Assembly (NCBI RefSeq): GCF_022602565.1
Contig: NZ_JALBCV010000002.1
Span: 236,677-300,676 of the forward strand
Length of the DNA: 64,000 nucleotides
Source: Rosenbergiella metrosideri
GTDB lineage: Bacteria > Pseudomonadota > Gammaproteobacteria > Enterobacterales > Enterobacteriaceae
Direction: 5' to 3'
Part shown: one piece after another, positions 35,336-45,574 of the stretch
Position numbering within the stretch: position 1 is the first letter of the stretch
How the letters are laid out: the number at the start of each line of letters is the position of its first letter
The notes under the pieces: generated by a model
The model's input: only the letters and a program-made list of their open reading frames with translations
What the model was told of the DNA's origin: nothing
Database searches by the model: none
Translations under genes and position numbers: made by a program

Positions 35336-36283
35336 ATGCGTGTATTGTTAGCACCGATGGAAGGTGTGCTGGACGCCTTAGTCAGGGAACTCCTGACTAA
35401 GGTCAACGACTACGATCTCTGTGTCACGGAGTTTTTAAGAGTCGTTGATCAGTTATTACCCAAGAAATCGTTCTATCGTTTGTGTCCAGAATTAGCGCAC
35501 CAGAGTCGCACGCCAACAGGGACGCTGGTCAGGATCCAGCTACTGGGTCAGCACCCACAGTGGTTAGCTGAAAATGCGCATCGCGCAGTGGAGCTAGGAT
35601 CTTGGGGCGTCGATCTGAATTGTGGTTGTCCTTCTAAAACCGTTAATGGTAGTGGTGGCGGGGCGTCATTATTAAAGGACCCAGAACTGATCTACCAAGC
35701 AGCGAAAGCAATGCGTCAAGCGGTTCCTTTTACGCTTCCCGTTACCGTAAAAGTCCGTTTAGGTTGGGATTCCATCGACCACAGTGCTGAAATTGCCGAT
35801 GCGGTAGAGCAGGCTGGGGCAACGGAAATCGTGATTCACGGGCGAACTAAGCAGGATGGTTATCGCGCAGAGACCATTAACTGGTCGGCAATAGCCGCTC
35901 TTCGAGAGCGACTGACGATACCTGTGATCGCTAACGGTGAAATTTGGGATTGGGCATCGGCACAAGCGTGTTTGGCGACCACCGGCTGCAGTGACCTGAT
36001 GGTCGGTCGAGGCGCGCTTCATATCCCAAACCTCAGTAAGATGATCAAATATAATCATCCGGCAATGCCGTGGCCAGAAGTGGTAGCGCTGCTGGAGGAC
36101 TATTGTCATCTTGAAAAGCAGGGTGATACCGGTATGTATCATGTGGCGCGGATTAAACAATGGCTGGGCTACTTACGAAAATCCTACGCTCAGGCTGATG
36201 AGCTCTTCAGTCAAATCCGTCCGATGACGCATTCTACCGCAATTGCCCAAGCCATTAACAAAGAGTTAATAAAATTAACCTAA
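35336..36283 (+). CDS. dusC: tRNA-dihydrouridine(16) synthase DusC
   Basis: FMN- and NADPH-dependent enzyme that reduces U16 in the tRNA D-loop. 315 residues from the ATG at 35336, identical in length to E. coli DusC; the open frame runs 210 bp into rhlE in another phase and is not used. Blocks: [36 protein letters not shown] with the catalytic Cys at about 98, [30 protein letters not shown], and [10 protein letters not shown]. In E. coli dusC lies near 48 minutes beside yohD/pbpG, not beside rhlE, so this marks the left end of a relocated group. Confidence 0.97.
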   Translation: MRVLLAPMEGVLDALVRELLTKVNDYDLCVTEFLRVVDQLLPKKSFYRLCPELAHQSRTPTGTLVRIQLLGQHPQWLAENAHRAVELGSWGVDLNCGCPSKTVNGSGGGASLLKDPELIYQAAKAMRQAVPFTLPVTVKVRLGWDSIDHSAEIADAVEQAGATEIVIHGRTKQDGYRAETINWSAIAALRERLTIPVIANGEIWDWASAQACLATTGCSDLMVGRGALHIPNLSKMIKYNHPAMPWPEVVALLEDYCHLEKQGDTGMYHVARIKQWLGYLRKSYAQADELFSQIRPMTHSTAIAQAINKELIKLT

Positions 36284-36359
36284 TATCAACCTTGTAACGC
36301 AACCTCGACTTATTGATATGCTATGCTGAGGATATTCCTGTTTTTATTTTGGTGTGTAT

Positions 36360-37562
36360 ATGCCTCAGCAGAGCGAACCGACGCGCGGTCAACTTAATCA
36401 GCGTATCCTGTCGGTAATGATATTTACCTTCTTTTGCTATCTCTCAGTTGGTCTTCCTTTAGCAGTATTGCCAGGTTTTGTGCACCATCAATTAGGCTAT
36501 TCGCCTTTTATTGCTGGGTTAATTATCAGCCTACAATATTTTTCAACCCTGATCAGTCGCCCACAGAGTGGTAGACTGGCTGACCACTTTGGGCCGAAGA
36601 AAGTCGTTATGCTGGGGATGGTACTTTGTGGTCTCAGCGGTGCGATGACGGTAATCGCTGCCTTATCTGCTAGCCACCCAATGAGTAGTCTACTGCTGCT
36701 TGCGTTAGGTCGAATCTGCTTAGGGATTGGTGAAAGCTTCAGTAGCACTGGCGCGACATTATGGGGAATGAATTTAGTGGGTTCTGTCCATACTGCACGG
36801 GTTATCTCGTGGAATGGCGTTGCGACCTATTTTGCGATGGCTGTTGGTGCACCTTTTGGTGTGATGTTAAACCAATGGTTAGGCATCAGTGGTTTTGCGG
36901 GGTTGATTACGCTGATGGGCGTGACAGGTTTTTTGATTGCACGCCACCAAGCCAGTATTACTATTTCGCTGACGGCACCACGTCTGCCTTTTCGCCAAGT
37001 ATTGGGGTTAGTCAGCCCTTACGGAATGGGGTTAGCGTTAGGCACGCTAGGCTTCGGCGTGATTGCGACCTTTATTACCCTTTATTTCTCCAGTCGTGGG
37101 TGGCAGGGCGCAGCCATGACATTAAGCCTTTATAGCTTAGGTTTTGTGTTATCGCGCTTTCTGTTTAGTCATATGATTACGCGTTTCGGGGGGCTGGCCG
37201 TCTCTCTCGGCTGTCTCATCACTGAAGCCATTGGATTATTTATGCTCTGGCATGCAGAGAGCGTATTGTGGGCCGATATTGGCGCACTGCTCACCGGTGC
37301 AGGTTTTTCGTTGGTCTTTCCCGCATTGGGCGTCGAAGCGGTTCGGCGGGTCAGTGAACAGAGTAAAGGGTCTGCACTGGGCACTTATTCCGCTTTCTTG
37401 GATCTCGCGTTGGGATTAACTGGACCGGTGGCGGGTTTGCTGATGAATCATAGCGGGATTCGGTCAATCTATCTGGCTGCTGCCGTCATGGTTTGTTTAG
37501 GTGCGTTGCTGGTGGGAACGTTACTGGTCAAGAGCCGCCGACTCATCGAAAGTGGGCAGTAG
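36360..37562 (+). CDS. MFS transporter, YhhS/YfcJ-like
   Basis: Twelve-helix major facilitator, 400 residues from the ATG at 36360 (the frame also has a GTG two codons upstream). It is closest to E. coli YhhS (405 residues), a putative arabinose-like/drug exporter linked to glyphosate tolerance; the substrate is not known. Blocks: YLSVGLPLAVLPGFVHHQLGYSPF, SRPQSGRLADHFGPKK (the MFS loop 2-3 motif), LGRICLGIGESFSSTGATLWGM, VISWNGVATYFAMAVGAPFGV, and TGAGFSLVFPALGVEAVRRV. Weak ribosome-binding site. Confidence 0.88.
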   Translation: MPQQSEPTRGQLNQRILSVMIFTFFCYLSVGLPLAVLPGFVHHQLGYSPFIAGLIISLQYFSTLISRPQSGRLADHFGPKKVVMLGMVLCGLSGAMTVIAALSASHPMSSLLLLALGRICLGIGESFSSTGATLWGMNLVGSVHTARVISWNGVATYFAMAVGAPFGVMLNQWLGISGFAGLITLMGVTGFLIARHQASITISLTAPRLPFRQVLGLVSPYGMGLALGTLGFGVIATFITLYFSSRGWQGAAMTLSLYSLGFVLSRFLFSHMITRFGGLAVSLGCLITEAIGLFMLWHAESVLWADIGALLTGAGFSLVFPALGVEAVRRVSEQSKGSALGTYSAFLDLALGLTGPVAGLLMNHSGIRSIYLAAAVMVCLGALLVGTLLVKSRRLIESGQ

Positions 37563-37602
37563 GCTGTTGTGGCCACACCGCAGGGTGTGGCCGACGAAAA
37601 GC

Positions 37603-38661
37603 TTACTCTTCAACCGGTGGTGGCTGAGTCACTGAATCGCTTGCTCCTTGTGCGGAGAAAGCCGAGTCGGGTGCCTCAGTTGGTTGCGCGTCACTCTGTT
37701 CAGCGACAGGCTGTGGCGTATTCGCATGTGCTTCTGCTACACCATTAACTTTTACTGGCATCCCAGAACGATTTTTCAATACTTGGTTCACGACGTCTTG
37801 ATTAACGCTGGAATCAGAAAGCACTTTACTGACAGATTGCGTCAAGGTAATCGGCACCACGGCATTACTGGTAAATTGTTCTTCGGTGGTTGACAGAGGA
37901 TTGTGCACCTCTAGGTAGCGTGACCCATCGGCTTCGACGGACGCTTTAACCGGTTGGTTGACGAATTGCACGCGGGTGCCCACTGGGACATGCTCGAACA
38001 GCCATTTAATATCGTCACCACGTAGACGTACACAGCCGTGGCTAACACGCAGCCCAATACCGAAATCAGCATTGGTGCCGTGGACGGCGTACATTTTGCC
38101 AATATAGAGCGCGTAAAGCCCCATAGGGTTATCTGGACCCGCAGGGAAGATGGTCGGTAGGTTTTTACCCTCATCCGCATATTCGCTGTGCATTTTCGCT
38201 GTTGGGGTCCACGTTGGGTTAGGGCGTTTACTTTCGACCTTAGTGACCCAATCAAGTGGCGTATCTTTGCCTAATTGACCGATACCAATAGGCAGAACAA
38301 CGACGGTGTGACCGCCTTTCGGATAGTAGTAAAGACGCATTTCAGCACTGTTGATAACGATCCCTTCGCGGGGGGCATCAGGCAAAATCAATTGCTGTGG
38401 GATGATCAGTTTAGATCCAGCCTTCGGTAGATATACATCAATACCCGGGTTAGCTTCTAAAATATTACTCAGCCCCATCTCATATTGTGCTGCAAAAGCT
38501 TCCAGCGGTAATCTGCTGTCACTAGGGATAGAAATTTCGAGGTTCTCACCAGTAATACTACTGTTGGCTGCCGGAAGTGGATATACCACCGCCTGTGCAG
38601 TCTGAGAAAAGGCTGCAACAGTCATGGCAGCAGAGATCAACGCGCGGATGCTTTTTTTCAT
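37603..38661 (-). CDS. ldtB: L,D-transpeptidase LdtB (YbiS)-like
   Basis: Periplasmic enzyme that attaches Braun lipoprotein to peptidoglycan through a cysteine. Signal peptide 1-24 (ending AQA), an N-terminal LysM-like part ([18 protein letters not shown]), and a YkuD domain with [28 protein letters not shown] carrying the His, Ser and catalytic Cys. 352 residues against 306 for E. coli LdtB; the homologous part ends at [10 protein letters not shown], and about 45 extra residues rich in Ala, Gln, Pro, Glu and Ser follow (ending TQPPPVEE). Convergent to the MFS gene. Confidence 0.93.
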   Translation of the reverse strand: MKKSIRALISAAMTVAAFSQTAQAVVYPLPAANSSITGENLEISIPSDSRLPLEAFAAQYEMGLSNILEANPGIDVYLPKAGSKLIIPQQLILPDAPREGIVINSAEMRLYYYPKGGHTVVVLPIGIGQLGKDTPLDWVTKVESKRPNPTWTPTAKMHSEYADEGKNLPTIFPAGPDNPMGLYALYIGKMYAVHGTNADFGIGLRVSHGCVRLRGDDIKWLFEHVPVGTRVQFVNQPVKASVEADGSRYLEVHNPLSTTEEQFTSNAVVPITLTQSVSKVLSDSSVNQDVVNQVLKNRSGMPVKVNGVAEAHANTPQPVAEQSDAQPTEAPDSAFSAQGASDSVTQPPPVEE

Positions 38662-38808
38662 AGAATGTATGGCTTAAACCTGATTAACGGTAGTGTGAAC
38701 AGGGTAGTAGGCCGAACCAAATTCAGCCTTATGCTTAGTATATGTGCAGACGAGATGAATGAACATCTGCTTTTGTATTTCAGTGAAAGATTCTGATATT
38801 TCTGGTGC

Positions 38809-39387
38809 TCACTGAGCAGAATTTCGGGTTCGTAGCCACTGAATGAGTTTCCAAGCACCCCAAATCACTAATGCCGCTACTGCCACCCAAAACAGGGGTT
38901 CAAGGTAATCTTCGATACGATTTAGCCACGGGGTAATAATTTTACCGGCGTAAAATCCTAGGCTTGCAAAGAGTCCCGCCCATATCGCGGCCCCGATTAT
39001 GTTGAGTAACACGAATAGCCAAGGATGTAATCCACTGGACCCAATGATGATTGGTCCGATAATTCGAAAGCCGTACATAAATCTCGCCCCGATAACAAAT
39101 AGGGCAGGGTGGCGGTGGATTAATGTATTCGCTTTATCAATTTTACTCTGCTGCTTCTCGAAGCGGCTTAAGAACTTGGTGCCATAGCGCCAACCCAAAA
39201 AGAACAGAATCTGGTCGCCGATGATACCACCCAGCATCGCGGCAGCGATCACCCAATAGAGGTGCAGCAACCCTTCGTGCGCGGCAATCCCCCCCAGCAG
39301 AACAAAGGTTTCTCCTTCAGCCATACAGCCGATAACCAGTGCGAGATAACCGTAATGTGAAATCAGAGAATGAATATCGATAGACAA
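38809..39387 (-). CDS. yohD: DedA family membrane protein YohD
   Basis: Inner-membrane protein of the DedA/SNARE-associated superfamily; relatives recycle undecaprenyl phosphate or other polyprenyl lipids. 192 residues, the same length as E. coli YohD. Diagnostic parts: YGYLALVIGCMAEGETFVLLGGIAAHEG, GGIIGDQILFFLGWRYG, GARFMYGFRIIGPIIIG with the conserved Arg residues, and NIIGAAIWAGLFASLGFYAGK. The neighbours dusC, pbpG and bglX are the ones it has in E. coli near 48 minutes. Confidence 0.92.
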   Translation of the reverse strand: MSIDIHSLISHYGYLALVIGCMAEGETFVLLGGIAAHEGLLHLYWVIAAAMLGGIIGDQILFFLGWRYGTKFLSRFEKQQSKIDKANTLIHRHPALFVIGARFMYGFRIIGPIIIGSSGLHPWLFVLLNIIGAAIWAGLFASLGFYAGKIITPWLNRIEDYLEPLFWVAVAALVIWGAWKLIQWLRTRNSAQ

Positions 39388-39618
39388 AATAAGGTCCTGA
39401 AGTAAGTAAATGATCGTTTTATCATCATGTATCCGGCTAGCCGCATACGAAATAGCTCATTGACAGATTTTTTTACAAATACCCGCCTAAATCAGTAAAC
39501 AGACTTAGTATTTTCTGACTCGATACGCGTATGATGCTGTCGCCAGCTTTTCTCCGGTTTGGAGGTGGGCAGCCTGTAGCCGATACAGAAAATTGACTTT
39601 GACCATATTAGACGAAAA

Positions 39619-40524
39619 ATGCCAGTAAAACGCCATCATTGTATCCTAGCTCTCCTGTTATGTTGTTGTTTTTCCCTATCAGCGAAAGCGACTCCGGCTA
39701 AGTATAGTGCAAGCCAAGAGAATCGATTAGTGCAACCGCCGATCGCTTCTGGCAGCGCCTTGGTCGTCGACCTAGCCAGCAATAAAGTGATCTTTTCACT
39801 TCATCCGGACCGAGTCAGGCCGATTGCCTCAATCACTAAACTGATGACAGTGATGGTTGCTTTGGATGCTAAACAGCCGTTAGATGAGCTGCTGCCCGTG
39901 GATATTCATCAAACGTCGGAAATGCGTGGTGTATTTTCGCGAGTCAAAGTGAACAGTCATATTAGCCGCCGCGACATGATGCTGCTGGCATTGATGTCCT
40001 CTGAAAACCGTGCGGCGGCAAGCTTAGCGGCGAACTATAAAGGCGGCTATAACGCGTTTATTCAAGCAATGAATGCGAAGGCGCGTGCTTTAGGGATGAG
40101 TCATACTCATTATGTTGAACCCACGGGGTTGTCTATCCATAACGTTTCCGATGCCGAAGATTTAGTTAAATTACTTAAAGCGACCCGTGCTTATCCGTTA
40201 ATAGGGCAATTAAGCACCACGCAGGAAACCACGGCCTCTTTCCAGAATCCGCGTTACAACTTACCTTTCCGTAATACCAATCATCTGGTCTATAACAAAA
40301 CGTGGCAGATCGCGCTAACGAAAACGGGATATACCGATGAAGCCGGGCACTGTTTAGCGATGCGCACCGTCATTAATGGTCGGCCAGTGGCATTGGTCGT
40401 ATTGGATGCCTTTGGGAAATATACCCACTTTGCCGACGCTAATCGAATTCGCAGTTGGTTAGAAACAGGAAAGGCGGCTCCCGTTCCGGCCGCAGCCTTA
40501 GCCTATAGAGCAGCCGCGAAATAA
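39619..40524 (+). CDS. pbpG: PBP7, D-alanyl-D-alanine endopeptidase
   Basis: Periplasmic penicillin-binding protein that cleaves peptide cross-links. Signal peptide 1-24 (SLSAKA). The SxxK motif SITK is at about residue 71, the SxN motif SSEN at about 130, and the KTG motif [10 protein letters not shown] at about 235. 301 residues against 310 in E. coli; the tail after LETGK is short and Ala-rich. The start ATG at 39619 is supported by the signal sequence. It lies divergent from yohD. Confidence 0.95.
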   Translation: MPVKRHHCILALLLCCCFSLSAKATPAKYSASQENRLVQPPIASGSALVVDLASNKVIFSLHPDRVRPIASITKLMTVMVALDAKQPLDELLPVDIHQTSEMRGVFSRVKVNSHISRRDMMLLALMSSENRAAASLAANYKGGYNAFIQAMNAKARALGMSHTHYVEPTGLSIHNVSDAEDLVKLLKATRAYPLIGQLSTTQETTASFQNPRYNLPFRNTNHLVYNKTWQIALTKTGYTDEAGHCLAMRTVINGRPVALVVLDAFGKYTHFADANRIRSWLETGKAAPVPAAALAYRAAAK

Positions 40525-40603
40525 GCTTTTCAGCCACCTTCTGATAGGCAGATTTTTGACAACTCCCTATACTTATCCATAGCGATAAGTAAGGAATTTA
40601 GGA

Positions 40604-43033
40604 ATGTGTATGAGTCGTTTACAAAAAGTTATCTTGACGCTCTGTATGCTCTTTACCTTAGCGGTACCGATGACGTCGGTACTGGCAGAGGACAGTATTG
40701 ATCAAAATAGTGACGAGGCAGCTTCAAAGGTCAATGCCGCGGTCGAATTGCCGAAGATGCAAATGATCCTCGATAAAATTAAAGGACAAGTTTCGAGTGT
40801 CACAGATGAGTCACAACTCGCTCAATTAAATGATATGGCTGTCGAGCTGGGTGAAAATGCTAATACGCTCTCGCAAAACTTGGTACCACAAAGCCAGCAG
40901 ATTGATGCGCAGTTGGCCGTATTAGGTCCAGCCCCAGAAGCGGGCAGTGGGGTAAAAGAGACCTCTGATGTCACCAGTAAGCGTCGCCAGCTTATGGCGC
41001 AAAAATCACGCTTAGATGATCAGATCAAACAAGCCAACGCCTTACAGAACGGTGCATCAGTTTTGTCGTCGCAGATTTTAAACCTCCGACGGGATCGGCT
41101 AAAAAACCAAGTCAGTCTTAATACTGGCAGTATTGTAGCCGCTAAATTCTGGCAGCCACTCTACAATAATCCGGTCGATGAACCGAAGATTGTTGGTTTT
41201 GCTCACGATCTTAAGCAAAGTGTACAGCTCTCTTTCTCTCCCGGTTACCGTTTAGGGACGGCGCTGTGGTTTATTGCGGCTGTGCTCGTAATGGTTATTG
41301 GTCGCCGTTATATGGAAGAGTTCCTCGCTTGGGTCAGTATCAATAAACTCTCTGAAGGGCGGCTACGGCGCAGCTTTCTCGCTTGTGCGATCGCTATAAC
41401 GACTCTGCTCGCCATCACACTATGCTGTAATTTCTTGGCCTTAGCTTTTGCTCGTCATCCCGATGTCGCCGACGATGTGCGGGATCTGGTGTCGAGCTTA
41501 GGTATTCAGAGCCTGTTAGCCGGGCTTATTGCCGGCCTAGGACGTGCCTTCCTTTCCACGCGTCGCCCAAGTTGGCGTTTGCCGGAGATCAATGATGAAT
41601 TAGCAAAAGCCTTAAAGCCTTTCCCTATTGTCATCGCTACACTAGTCTTTATCTTCCAAGGACTTGAAGCCTTTAACCGAGCGATCGAAACCAGCGTCAA
41701 TACCACTATCTTCGGTAATGGTCTCACCGCGATTCTGATCGGCTTACTCTGCTTACTGATAGTTGTCCGCACCCGCCGTATCCGCCAACGCTTAGAACGT
41801 GATGGGTATGAGGTTGAACGTTCGCGTATCGCTGGCTTAGTCGATATCGCTTTAATCCTCACCGGGATAACGATTCTGATCTGTTTGGTAATTGGATATG
41901 TCGGATTGGCGCGATATTTAAGTTACGAAGTCATTTGGGTCGGGATATTACTCAGCACTTTTTACTTCCTCAATGCTTTAGCGATTGATGGATGCCAGGT
42001 CTTATTCTCGACCAACAGTGCGCCGGGTAAATTAGTCACCCGTTCTCTAAATCTTAATGGTAAGACGTTACTGCAATTAGGCAGCTTATTCTCTGGCTTG
42101 TTAAAATCTGCACTCGTTATTATGCTGATTTTGTTATTGATGAACGGCACTATCTCATCCTCTAGCCCTGGCGAGATCCTGAGCAGGATTATCGATTTCT
42201 TTGCTGGACGCGGCCTCGAAAAACTGAATTTAATCCCGTCACACATAGTAATGGCCTTGGTGACCTTGGTTGCTGGTATTTACGTGCTCCGTTCGGTGCG
42301 TAACTGGCTGGATAATGATTTTCTTCCCCAGACCAGCATGGACGCAGGAATGCGTGTGTCGCTGGTGACCTTATTCAGTAATATTGGGTTTGTCCTGGTC
42401 TTACTGATGACCCTATCGGCGATTGGCGTACAGTGGAACAAATTAGCATGGATAGTCAGTGCCTTATCCGTCGGTATCGGTTTTGGCTTGCAAGAGATCG
42501 TTAAAAACTTTATCTCAGGCCTAATTTTACTTACTGAGCGGCCAGTTAAAGTCGGCGACCTCGTGACGATCAGCGGAATTGAAGGAGATATTCGCCGGAT
42601 AAACGTGCGTGCTACCGAGATCCTCTTAACCGATAAATCGACGGTAATTGTTCCCAATTCACAATTTATCTCGCAAAACGTTCGTAATGCGACCATGGGT
42701 AATGCCCAAGGGGTTGTGACCATCCCCTTAACCTTCCCATTAGATATCGACCCGGTACAGGTAAAAGATATTTTACTCGGGGCGTTCAATGACAACGAGA
42801 AAATCTTGGATAACCCGGCACCGTCGGTAAGTTTTAAGGATCTCTCTGCGCAAGGGATCCTCTTAAGTGTGACGGGAAATGTGAATTCACAACGGTTAAT
42901 CTCCGCCACCCGCAGTGAACTTTTGTTTGAGGTATTAGTAAGATTACGCACGGCCAATATCGCGCTATCTTCGCCACAAACGATGATAATTGAACAAAAA
43001 GCGCTAGAACAGGCGCAAAGCGTCGAACCGTAG
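40604..43033 (+). CDS. MscS-family mechanosensitive channel with DUF3772
   Basis: Large small-conductance-type channel of 809 residues. Signal peptide 1-28, a periplasmic coiled-coil/DUF3772 region of about 30-200 (KRRQLMAQKSRLDDQIKQANALQ), about ten transmembrane segments, and a C-terminal MscS domain with LSVGIGFGLQEIVKNFISGLILLTERPVKVGDLVTI at about 610-650 and the beta domain (ILLTDKSTVIVPNSQFIS). It is unlike E. coli YbiO, which sits in this general area, and shorter than MscK or MscM. It may protect against osmotic downshock. Two close ATGs (40604, 40610) both have possible Shine-Dalgarno sites. Confidence 0.88.
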   Translation: MCMSRLQKVILTLCMLFTLAVPMTSVLAEDSIDQNSDEAASKVNAAVELPKMQMILDKIKGQVSSVTDESQLAQLNDMAVELGENANTLSQNLVPQSQQIDAQLAVLGPAPEAGSGVKETSDVTSKRRQLMAQKSRLDDQIKQANALQNGASVLSSQILNLRRDRLKNQVSLNTGSIVAAKFWQPLYNNPVDEPKIVGFAHDLKQSVQLSFSPGYRLGTALWFIAAVLVMVIGRRYMEEFLAWVSINKLSEGRLRRSFLACAIAITTLLAITLCCNFLALAFARHPDVADDVRDLVSSLGIQSLLAGLIAGLGRAFLSTRRPSWRLPEINDELAKALKPFPIVIATLVFIFQGLEAFNRAIETSVNTTIFGNGLTAILIGLLCLLIVVRTRRIRQRLERDGYEVERSRIAGLVDIALILTGITILICLVIGYVGLARYLSYEVIWVGILLSTFYFLNALAIDGCQVLFSTNSAPGKLVTRSLNLNGKTLLQLGSLFSGLLKSALVIMLILLLMNGTISSSSPGEILSRIIDFFAGRGLEKLNLIPSHIVMALVTLVAGIYVLRSVRNWLDNDFLPQTSMDAGMRVSLVTLFSNIGFVLVLLMTLSAIGVQWNKLAWIVSALSVGIGFGLQEIVKNFISGLILLTERPVKVGDLVTISGIEGDIRRINVRATEILLTDKSTVIVPNSQFISQNVRNATMGNAQGVVTIPLTFPLDIDPVQVKDILLGAFNDNEKILDNPAPSVSFKDLSAQGILLSVTGNVNSQRLISATRSELLFEVLVRLRTANIALSSPQTMIIEQKALEQAQSVEP

Positions 43034-43177
43034 TAAACCTCACCTTGGTACGACGCATCGCGTCGTGCCTTTCATTAAATTATTTTCTCTTTTTTACAGG
43101 ATTCTGACATTATCATAACTCAATCGTCTTCTCCCTAAGCGCGTGAGTGGTAGGGATTATCCTAAAGAGAGTTGTTA

Positions 43178-45475
43178 ATGAAATCGATGTGTCCTCAGGC
43201 TATTGTTTTACCCTTAGCATTTTTCTGCACTTCCCTCTTTGCTGATCCCGCCTCACTTCAGGTACCCAATGAATCTCAGCGTGATCATTTTGTTTCTATG
43301 CTATTAAAGAAAATGACCTTAGACGAAAAGATTGGCCAGCTACGATTGATCAGTGTTGGGCCCGATACCCCGAAATCAACCATTAAGCAGATGATTGAAA
43401 AAGGACAGGTGGGCGCGATCTTTAATACCGTCACGCGTCCCGATATCCGTGTTATGCAAGACCAAGTCATGCAGCTAAGCCGACTGAAAATTCCCTTATT
43501 TTTTGCTTACGATGTCGTGCACGGTCAGCGTACTATCTTCCCCATACCGCTTGGCCTTGCGGCAAGTTGGGACACGCAAGCCGTGGCAACGGTTGGCCGT
43601 ATCTCCGCTCTGGAAGCGGCGCAGGACGGCTTGAATATGACCTGGGCACCCATGGTGGATGTCAGTCATGAACCTCGCTGGGGCCGAAGTTCAGAAGGCT
43701 TTGGTGAAGACACCTATTTAACCTCGATTATGGGTAAAACCATGGTTGAAGCGATGCAAGGGAAGAGCCCTGCCGACCGGAATTCGGTGATGACCAGTGT
43801 GAAGCATTTTGCTTTATACGGCGCGGTAGAGGGGGGCAGAGAATACAATAGTGTCGATATGAGCCCTCAGCAGATGTTCCAGCATTACCTGCCCCCTTAC
43901 CAAACGGCATTGCAAGTGGGCAGCGGCGGGGTAATGGTTTCGCTAAATTCCATTAATGGTATCCCGGCTACGGCCAATCATTGGCTGCTGACCGACCTGC
44001 TTCGTCATCAATGGCATTTCAAGGGGATTACCGTCAGTGACCATGGCGCGATTAAAGAATTAATCAATCATGGGGTCGCGAGCGACCCAGCGGATGCCGT
44101 GCGTGTGGCGATTAAAGCTGGTATTGATATGAGCATGAGCGACCAATACTACAGCCAATATTTACCAGGATTAGTGAAAAGCGGCGCGGTAAGCGAGGCG
44201 GAGGTGGATAATGCCGCACGGCATGTCCTGAATGTGAAATACGATATGGGTCTATTTCGCGATGCGTACAGTCATTTAGGCCCAGCGGGAAGTGATCCGC
44301 AAGATACCAATGCCGAAGATCGTTTACACCGTGTGCAAGCACGTGAGGTGGCAGCGCAAAGCTTAGTGCTGCTTAAAAACTGGCAGCAAATTTTACCGCT
44401 TAAGAAGCAGGGGACTATAGCCTTAATTGGTCCGTTAGCCGATAGCCAGCGAGATATTATGGGGAGCTGGTCGGCTGCGGGGGTGGCTAAGCAGTCAGTG
44501 ACGTTATTACAGGGAATGGGTGAGGCCGTGGCGAATAAAGCCACACTGCTTTATGCGAGAGGCTCGAATATTACGGATAACCCTAAGGTACAGGCTTTTC
44601 TCAATCTTTATGAGCCTGCGCTAGTGGTCGATAAACGTAGCCCGCAGCAGCTTCGCGAGGAAGCGATCGCTACTGCGAAAAAAGCCGATATTGTGGTCAT
44701 GGCGGTAGGAGAGTCTCAAGGTATGGCTCACGAGGCCTCGAGTCGTAGTGATATCCGGCTGCCTAAAGCGCAACGTGACCTTATCACGGCGATTAAGGCC
44801 ACCGGTAAACCGCTGGTACTGGTGTTGATGAATGGTCGTGCATTGGATATAACGCAGCAAGATCAACAAGCCGAGGGAATTTTAGAGACCTGGTTTAGTG
44901 GAACCGAAGGCGGGCATGCGATCAGCGATGTATTATTTGGTGATGTGAACCCTTCTGGGAAATTACCAGTGACGTTCCCGCGCTCAGTCGGACAACTGCC
45001 GCTCTACTACAACCATCTGCCAACCGGCCGCCCTTACGACTTTACGCATCCGAATAAATATACTTCTCACTACTTTGATATCAATAATAGCCCACTCTAC
45101 CCTTTTGGATTTGGCTTGAGCTATACCACGTTTTCCTTGTCACCGATAACACTTTCCGCAACTGGCTCGTCGCAGGGGGTCACCACCGCATCGGTTACGG
45201 TCACAAATAGGGGGAAACGGGCAGGGGGCACGATCGTGCAGCTTTACTTACACGATCCCGTCGCTTCGATTAGTCGGCCGGTTAAAGAGTTGAAGGCATT
45301 TCAAAAGGTGCAGTTACAACCGGGTGAATCGAAAAAAGTGAGATTCACTCTCAGCAAACAGGATTTAGGATTCTGGAATCAACAGATGAAATGGGGGGTT
45401 GAGCCGGGAGAATTTGAGGTGTTAATCGGCACTGACTCAGTCCATACCGAAACGAAATCATTCAACTATCCTTAA
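43178..45475 (+). CDS. bglX: Periplasmic beta-glucosidase BglX (GH3)
   Basis: Family 3 glycoside hydrolase secreted to the periplasm; E. coli BglX cleaves beta-glucosides. 765 residues from the ATG at 43178, equal to E. coli. Signal peptide about 1-21. The TIM-barrel domain carries KMTLDEKIGQLRL, WAPMVDVSHEPRWGRSSEGFGEDTYL and GITVSDHGAIKEL with the catalytic Asp. The alpha/beta sandwich has VLLKN and ETWFSGTEGGHAISDVLFGDVNPSGKLPVTFP. The last 130 residues are the fibronectin III-like domain. The terminator follows 19 bp downstream. Confidence 0.96.
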   Translation: MKSMCPQAIVLPLAFFCTSLFADPASLQVPNESQRDHFVSMLLKKMTLDEKIGQLRLISVGPDTPKSTIKQMIEKGQVGAIFNTVTRPDIRVMQDQVMQLSRLKIPLFFAYDVVHGQRTIFPIPLGLAASWDTQAVATVGRISALEAAQDGLNMTWAPMVDVSHEPRWGRSSEGFGEDTYLTSIMGKTMVEAMQGKSPADRNSVMTSVKHFALYGAVEGGREYNSVDMSPQQMFQHYLPPYQTALQVGSGGVMVSLNSINGIPATANHWLLTDLLRHQWHFKGITVSDHGAIKELINHGVASDPADAVRVAIKAGIDMSMSDQYYSQYLPGLVKSGAVSEAEVDNAARHVLNVKYDMGLFRDAYSHLGPAGSDPQDTNAEDRLHRVQAREVAAQSLVLLKNWQQILPLKKQGTIALIGPLADSQRDIMGSWSAAGVAKQSVTLLQGMGEAVANKATLLYARGSNITDNPKVQAFLNLYEPALVVDKRSPQQLREEAIATAKKADIVVMAVGESQGMAHEASSRSDIRLPKAQRDLITAIKATGKPLVLVLMNGRALDITQQDQQAEGILETWFSGTEGGHAISDVLFGDVNPSGKLPVTFPRSVGQLPLYYNHLPTGRPYDFTHPNKYTSHYFDINNSPLYPFGFGLSYTTFSLSPITLSATGSSQGVTTASVTVTNRGKRAGGTIVQLYLHDPVASISRPVKELKAFQKVQLQPGESKKVRFTLSKQDLGFWNQQMKWGVEPGEFEVLIGTDSVHTETKSFNYP

Positions 45476-45494
45476 GTATTCGCTGGATAATTGC

Positions 45495-45524
45495 GCTGCC
45501 TTGTCGTAAGGCAGCTTTTTTTTT
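45495..45524 (+). terminator. Terminator of bglX
   Basis: GCTGCCTT-GTCGT-AAGGCAGC hairpin with nine T. Confidence 0.95.
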
Positions 45525-45574
45525 AATAAGGGTGCTACACTTAGGCTTCTGGCATGTTTAAATGTGGTGAAAGC

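Noticed and set aside
41506-42957. Long minus-strand frames inside the MscS-type channel gene (118 and 225 codons)
   Set aside because: Antisense to a complete channel gene with clear domain motifs; composition (Arg, Ser, Thr rich) is typical of a shadow frame.
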